Shown here piece after piece: positions 60,077 through 64,000 of a stretch of 64,000 bases of DNA (position 1 is the first letter of the stretch; each line of letters opens with the position of its first letter). Source of the stretch: Actinoplanes palleronii (GTDB taxonomy: Bacteria > Actinomycetota > Actinomycetes > Mycobacteriales > Micromonosporaceae); the NCBI RefSeq assembly GCF_016862315.1, contig NZ_BOMS01000041.1:23317-87316 (forward strand), read 5' to 3'. A program made the position numbers and the translations under genes. Below the pieces are notes generated by a model that saw only the letters and a list, made by a program, of their open reading frames with translations, was not told where the DNA came from and made no database searches.

Positions 60077-60901
60077 CGCGCGGCGGGCCAGGACCAGGTC
60101 GCTCAGGTAGTCGTCGAGCAGGTTGCTGGTGATCTGCCCGAGCAGTGGCTCGCCGCTCGGCACCGGCTCACCGGCCGGCCCGGTGATCACGCAGTACAGC
60201 AGGTAGTGGCCGCGGGCCCGCCAGCCGACCGGGGTGCCGGACGGTATCTGCGCGCCGGTCATCGCGGTGAAGCTGCCGTCACCCGTCTCGACCAGGGCGC
60301 GGACCCGGTCGGCGACCGCGTTCGCGCTCTGCGTGTCGGCGAGGTTCAGCACCCCGGCGGTGACCAGGTACCCGCTGTCCGGCACGGCGAGGGTGGCCCG
60401 GACCGCCTGCGAACATCCGTACCCGGAAAGCTCGGACCGCAAGGCGCCGGTGACAGCGACCGTGCAATCGGTCTCGGCCACCGCCTTCTCCACCTGGTAG
60501 CCGGCGGCGCCGGCCGGAAACGTCTCGGCGACGGTGAGCGGACTCGGATCGGCGGCCCGGGACGCGATGGTCCGGTCGGTGGCCGCGGCCGGATCACGGC
60601 CTTCGTCGGAGACGATCAGGAAGCCGAGCATCACGCAGATGCCCAGCACGATCAGGGCGGCCAGGCCGCGGGTCAGCAGGTGCATTGTCGCGTGGGGCTC
60701 GCGCCAGGCGTGCCGCCGCGGGCGGACCAGAAGCCGTGTGTGCACCCGGGGCCGCGCGGGCTGCCGGTGCTGACCGGCGGGGGGCCGGGGAGCCTGGCGG
60801 ACGAGCCACGTGCGGAACAGGACCAGGGGGTGGACCAGGAGCGTCAAGTCGGGGGCCGAGGTGGCGCGATGAGCGGAGCGGTTCGGGGTGGCGTACCGCA
60901 T
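60065..60901 (-). CDS. Single-pass membrane protein with extracytoplasmic domain, unknown function
   Basis: 278 aa. An Arg/Pro-rich cytosolic N-terminus of about 75 residues, one membrane helix (RGLAALIVLGICVMLGFLIV) and an extracytoplasmic domain with three Cys (ETDCTVAV, SGYGCSQAV, YLLYCVITG). The domain looks like those of actinobacterial secreted proteins without named function. The ATG at 60901 is 7 nt after a -10-like TAGCTT, so the mRNA may be leaderless; a start at 60955 is possible. 3' end overlaps truA. Confidence 0.72.
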   Translation of the reverse strand: MRYATPNRSAHRATSAPDLTLLVHPLVLFRTWLVRQAPRPPAGQHRQPARPRVHTRLLVRPRRHAWREPHATMHLLTRGLAALIVLGICVMLGFLIVSDEGRDPAAATDRTIASRAADPSPLTVAETFPAGAAGYQVEKAVAETDCTVAVTGALRSELSGYGCSQAVRATLAVPDSGYLVTAGVLNLADTQSANAVADRVRALVETGDGSFTAMTGAQIPSGTPVGWRARGHYLLYCVITGPAGEPVPSGEPLLGQITSNLLDDYLSDLVLARRASGS

Positions 60902-60996
60902 GGGTGACAAGCTAGATGCGGACGTCGATCTATGAACGCACAGCGTGTCCGGCACCCGGCGGTTGCTCGTCCGTTATGACGCGGGAGACTGGTCGG

Positions 60997-61617
60997 GTGA
61001 CCGCCGAGCATTACTTCAGCACCGATCCGGACACCCCGCTGCGCCGGAAAGACATCGAGTTCAGCGTGGCCGGCCGGGACTACCGGCTCGCCGTCGCCAA
61101 CGGGGTGTTCTCCGCCGGGCGACTGGACCCGGGCACCGCGGTGCTGCTCCGCAAGGCCGGCCTGCCCGGCCCGGAGACCGAGGGCACCCTGCTCGACCTG
61201 GGCTGCGGATACGGCCCGATCGCCTGCGTGCTCGCCGCCGAGGCGCCGCTGACCACGGTCCACGCGATCGACGTCAACTCCCGGGCCCGCGAGCTGACCG
61301 TGGAGAACGCCGCCACCCTCGGCCTGGCCGCCCGGATCCGGGTGCACGCGCCGGACGAGGTGCCGGCCGACGTGGTGTTCGACCAGATCTGGAGCAACCC
61401 GCCCACCCACGTCGGCAAGACCGAGCTGCGCGCGCTGATGGCCCGCTGGCTGCCCCGGCTGGCGCCGGACGGCGTGGCCTGGCTGGTGATCAACCGGAAC
61501 CTCGGTGGTGACTCGCTGCACACCTGGCTGACCGAGTTGGACTGGCAGGTCGAGCGGATCGCCAGCCAGAAGGGCTTCCGCGTGCTGAGGGTTACCAGAA
61601 AACCCGCTGCCGTCTGA
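60997..61617 (+). CDS. RsmC/RlmG-like SAM-dependent methyltransferase
   Basis: 206 aa. SAM-binding LDLGCGYG (66-73), acidic residue D92 after the second strand, and the catalytic NPPTH (134-138) of N2-guanine rRNA methyltransferases. It is a single domain, whereas E. coli RsmC has two, so the exact target base is uncertain. GTG start with GGGAG 9 nt upstream. Confidence 0.88.
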   Translation: MTAEHYFSTDPDTPLRRKDIEFSVAGRDYRLAVANGVFSAGRLDPGTAVLLRKAGLPGPETEGTLLDLGCGYGPIACVLAAEAPLTTVHAIDVNSRARELTVENAATLGLAARIRVHAPDEVPADVVFDQIWSNPPTHVGKTELRALMARWLPRLAPDGVAWLVINRNLGGDSLHTWLTELDWQVERIASQKGFRVLRVTRKPAAV

Positions 61618-61643
61618 GGCTCTGACCGGGCAGGATGCCGGGC

Positions 61644-63290
61644 ATGGGTTACGTGGATGTCGCCGGTGCCGGTTTTGTGCTGCCGGACGGCCGGGAGCTG
61701 TTCGCCGACGTGTCGTTCCGAGTCGGCGAGGGCGCCAAGGTCGCGCTGGTCGGTCCGAACGGTGCGGGTAAGACCACGCTGATGCGGATGGTGGCCGGGG
61801 ACATCCCGATGCAGTCCGGCACCGTCGCGCGGGTCGGCGGGCTGGGCGTGATGCGCCAGTTCATCGGCATGATCGGCGACGACCGCACGCTGGAGGACCT
61901 GGCGCTGTCGCTGGTCGCCCCGCCGCTGCGCGACGCGGGCTCGACGTTGGCCGGCGCCACGGCCGCGCTGGACGAGACCGAGAAGAGCCAGATCGCGTAC
62001 GCGAACGCGCTGGCCACCTGGGGCGAAGTCGGCGGGTACGACGCCGAGGTGGTCTTCGACACGGTCGCGGTCGCCATCCTCGGCAAGTCCTGGGAAGAGA
62101 CCAAGGACCGGGTGGTCCGCACCCTCTCCGGCGGTGAGCAGAAACGGTTCGCCCTGGACCTGCTGCTGCGCGGCAACGACGAGGTGCTGCTGCTCGACGA
62201 GCCGGACAACTTCCTCGACGTGCCGGCCAAGCGCTGGCTGGAGCAACGGATCCGGGAGTCCAGCAAGGCGATCCTGTTCGTCTCGCACGACCGGGAGTTG
62301 CTCGCGCAGACCGCCGACCGGGTGGTCGCGGTCGAGGGCGGCGGGGCGTGGACCCATCCGGGCAACTTCGCGTCCTGGCACGAGGCCCGGATGAACCGGC
62401 ACGAGCGGATGGAAGAGCTGCGCCGCCGCTGGGACGAGGAGCACGAGAAGATCCGCGAGCTGGTCTTCATGCTGAAGAACAAGGCGGCGTACAACGACGG
62501 CCTGGCGTCGCGCTATCAGGCGGCACAGACCCGGCTGCGCAAGTTCGAGGAGGCCGGCCCGCCGCCGCTGCCGCCCAAGGAGCAGTCGGTACGGATGAAC
62601 CTGCGCGGCGGCCGCACCGGCAAGCGCTCGGTGATCTGCCAGCAGGTCGAGCTGGAGAACCTGACGTTCCCGTTCGACCTGGAGATCTGGTACGGCGACC
62701 GGGTCGCGGTGCTCGGCGCGAACGGTTCCGGCAAGTCGCACTTCCTGCGGCTGCTCGCGGCCGGCGGCACCGAACCCGACCTGGAACACCAGCCGGTCGA
62801 CGGCGCGCCGCTGGCCCACGTCAAGCACAACGGGGTGGCGCGACTCGGTGCGCGGGTCCGGCCCGGTCACTTCTCGCAGACCCACGACCGGCCCGAGCTG
62901 GTCGAGAAGACGCTGATCGAGATCCTCTGGCGGGGTGACGAGCACCGCTCCGGTGTGGACCGGGCCGGCGCCATGAAGGCGCTCAGCCGGTACGAGCTGG
63001 GCGCGCAGGGCGACCAGCGGTTCGGCACCCTCTCCGGTGGACAGCAGGCCCGGTTCCTGGTGCTGCTGCTGGAGCTGTCCGGTGCGACGTTGTTGCTGCT
63101 CGACGAGCCGACCGACAACCTGGACCTGGCGTCGGCGGAGGCTCTGGAGGAGGGTTTGAAGGCGTTCGACGGGACCGTGATAGCTGTCACCCACGACCGC
63201 TGGTTCACCAGGTCCTTCGATCGTTTCGTGCTGTTCAGAGCGGACAACGAGGTGGTCGAGGTGCCGGAACCCGTCTGGGATGTGCGCTAG
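61644..63290 (+). CDS. ABC-F family ATPase
   Basis: 548 aa, two ABC domains without membrane segments. First: GPNGAGKTT, LSGGEQKR, VLLLDEPDNFLD. Second: GANGSGKSH, LSGGQQARF, LLLLDEPTDNLD. A charged linker (about residues 240-320, RMEELRRRWDEEHEKIRELV) joins them. ABC-F proteins act on ribosomes (translation factors or antibiotic protection). The ATG at 61644 has AGGA 8 nt upstream; an ATG at 61635 would add three residues. No resistance spectrum can be inferred. Confidence 0.9.
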   Translation: MGYVDVAGAGFVLPDGRELFADVSFRVGEGAKVALVGPNGAGKTTLMRMVAGDIPMQSGTVARVGGLGVMRQFIGMIGDDRTLEDLALSLVAPPLRDAGSTLAGATAALDETEKSQIAYANALATWGEVGGYDAEVVFDTVAVAILGKSWEETKDRVVRTLSGGEQKRFALDLLLRGNDEVLLLDEPDNFLDVPAKRWLEQRIRESSKAILFVSHDRELLAQTADRVVAVEGGGAWTHPGNFASWHEARMNRHERMEELRRRWDEEHEKIRELVFMLKNKAAYNDGLASRYQAAQTRLRKFEEAGPPPLPPKEQSVRMNLRGGRTGKRSVICQQVELENLTFPFDLEIWYGDRVAVLGANGSGKSHFLRLLAAGGTEPDLEHQPVDGAPLAHVKHNGVARLGARVRPGHFSQTHDRPELVEKTLIEILWRGDEHRSGVDRAGAMKALSRYELGAQGDQRFGTLSGGQQARFLVLLLELSGATLLLLDEPTDNLDLASAEALEEGLKAFDGTVIAVTHDRWFTRSFDRFVLFRADNEVVEVPEPVWDVR

Positions 63291-63333
63291 CCAACTCCAT
63301 CACGGACCGGTTATGGTCCGGTTACAAGAAACC

Positions 63334-63420
63334 CACGGGAGTCCGGGCACCGGGCTGAGAGGGAGGCTGAAGCGGCCTCCGACCGTAGAACCTGATCCGG
63401 GTAATGCCGGCGCAGGGAGG
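63334..63420 (+). promoter_or_regulatory. TPP riboswitch (THI element)
   Basis: Conserved blocks: CACGGGAGTCC, GGGCTGAGAGGGAGGCT, GACCGTAGAACCTGATCCGG and GTAATGCCGGCGCAGGGAGG. The GGGAGG at the 3' end is also the thiE ribosome site (8 nt before the GTG), so thiamine pyrophosphate binding should hide it and block translation. Confidence 0.95.
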
Positions 63421-63428
63421 AGTGCGTC

Positions 63429-64000
63429 GTGGACGCTTTGTTGGGATCTAGGCAAGCATTCCCCAGGTTGCATGTCATCACCGACTCGATCGACGTTGTG
63501 CGCGGGGTGGCCCAGCCGGGTGTCGCCGTGCAGATCCGGGTCAAGACCACCGACGCGCAGGCTTATGCGCTGGCCCTCGAAGCGATCCCGATCTGCCGGG
63601 CGGCGGGCGCGATGTGCCTGGTCAACGACCGGATCGGGGTGGCGCTCGCGGCCGGTGCGGACGGCGTGCACGTGGGCGCCGACGACCTGCCCGTCGACGT
63701 GGTGCGCCGGTTGCTCGGGCCGGATCTGGTGGTCGGGGCGACCTGTCGTACCCCGGAGGCGGCACGGGCCGCGGTCGCGAGTGGCGCGACGTACCTCGGG
63801 GTGGGTCCGGCCTTTGAGACCTCCACAAAAGACGGCCTGCCACCGCCCCTCGGCCCGGACCGGATAGCGGTCGTGGCCGCCGCCGTCCCGGGCGTGCCGG
63901 TGCTGGCGATCGGCGGCATCACCCTGGAGCGGGCGGGGCTGCTGGCCAAGCACGCGCACGGGATCGCGGCCGTCTCCGCCTTCGCCGTCGACCCGCGCGG
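63429..64000 (+). CDS. thiE: Thiamine-phosphate synthase ThiE, 3' end outside window
   Basis: 190 residues are visible to the window edge. Family features: LHVITDSIDVVRGVAQPGVA, the Mg/phosphate segment CLVNDRIGVALAAGADGVHV, GADDLP, VGATCRTPEAAR, YLGVGPAFETSTKDGLPPPL and the phosphate-binding VLAIGGITLERAG. It joins HMP-PP and thiazole phosphate. GTG start placed by the GGGAGG inside the riboswitch. Confidence 0.93.
   Translation, partial: MDALLGSRQAFPRLHVITDSIDVVRGVAQPGVAVQIRVKTTDAQAYALALEAIPICRAAGAMCLVNDRIGVALAAGADGVHVGADDLPVDVVRRLLGPDLVVGATCRTPEAARAAVASGATYLGVGPAFETSTKDGLPPPLGPDRIAVVAAAVPGVPVLAIGGITLERAGLLAKHAHGIAAVSAFAVDPR

Overview
The window is a high-GC (roughly 70%) actinobacterial chromosome segment. 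Gene order (rpmG-hadA-hadB-tRNA-Trp-secE-nusG, rpoB-rpoC, rpsL-rpsG-fusA-tuf, S10-spc-alpha), many GTG/TTG starts, GTGA/ATGA stop-start overlaps, a second-type nuoI-N cluster and two DUF1707 proteins point to Actinomycetota, most likely Micromonosporaceae (Actinoplanes-like). The genus is an inference from protein style, not a database match.

Layout. 1-218: 5' part of a Uma2-family gene on the minus strand, running off the window. 324-6935: nuoI-J-K-L-M-(small ORF)-N, all coupled by overlapping stop/start codons; the 41-codon ORF between nuoM and nuoN looks genuine. 6936-9516: a gene-poor, repeat-rich stretch holding (i) a 741-bp mobile element with imperfect terminal inverted repeats and a perfect 10-bp target-site duplication, (ii) four unrelated minisatellites (31/62, 63, about 10 and 17/34 bp), and two small genes. 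9517-14429: a minus-strand accessory block (MOSC, GNAT, luciferase-like oxidoreductase, TetR with its operator, DUF1707, MFS). 14591-18362: htpX, tRNA-Tyr, yajQ, a LysE-type exporter, a double-rhodanese sulfurtransferase and a small HTH protein. 18620-21351: a 48-aa exported or membrane peptide followed by a membrane GAF-GGDEF-EAL protein. 21447-23482: tRNA-Thr, tRNA-Met, rpmG, hadAB, tRNA-Trp, secE.

23529-59176 is the core transcription/translation block: nusG, rplA, a two-gene ABC transporter, rplJL, rpoBC, two small membrane proteins, rpsL-rpsG-fusA-tuf, then the complete S10, spc and alpha clusters through rplQ, with secY-adk-map and infA in their usual places. The striking exception is rplK (L11): only 75 nt separate nusG from rplA, so the L11 gene is absent from its normal site and is not elsewhere in the window. 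59252-64000: truA, a membrane protein, an RsmC-like methyltransferase, an ABC-F ATPase, and a TPP riboswitch driving thiE (truncated by the window end).

How it works together. The core genes make ribosomal proteins, RNA polymerase core subunits, elongation factors and the SecYE translocon. Their leaders show promoters, hairpins and a shared GACACGCCCGACC box before rpsL, rpsJ and infA. Most of the unexplained signal is in the 7-9.5 kb repeat island, the nusG-rplA junction, the two small ORFs and the shared leader box.
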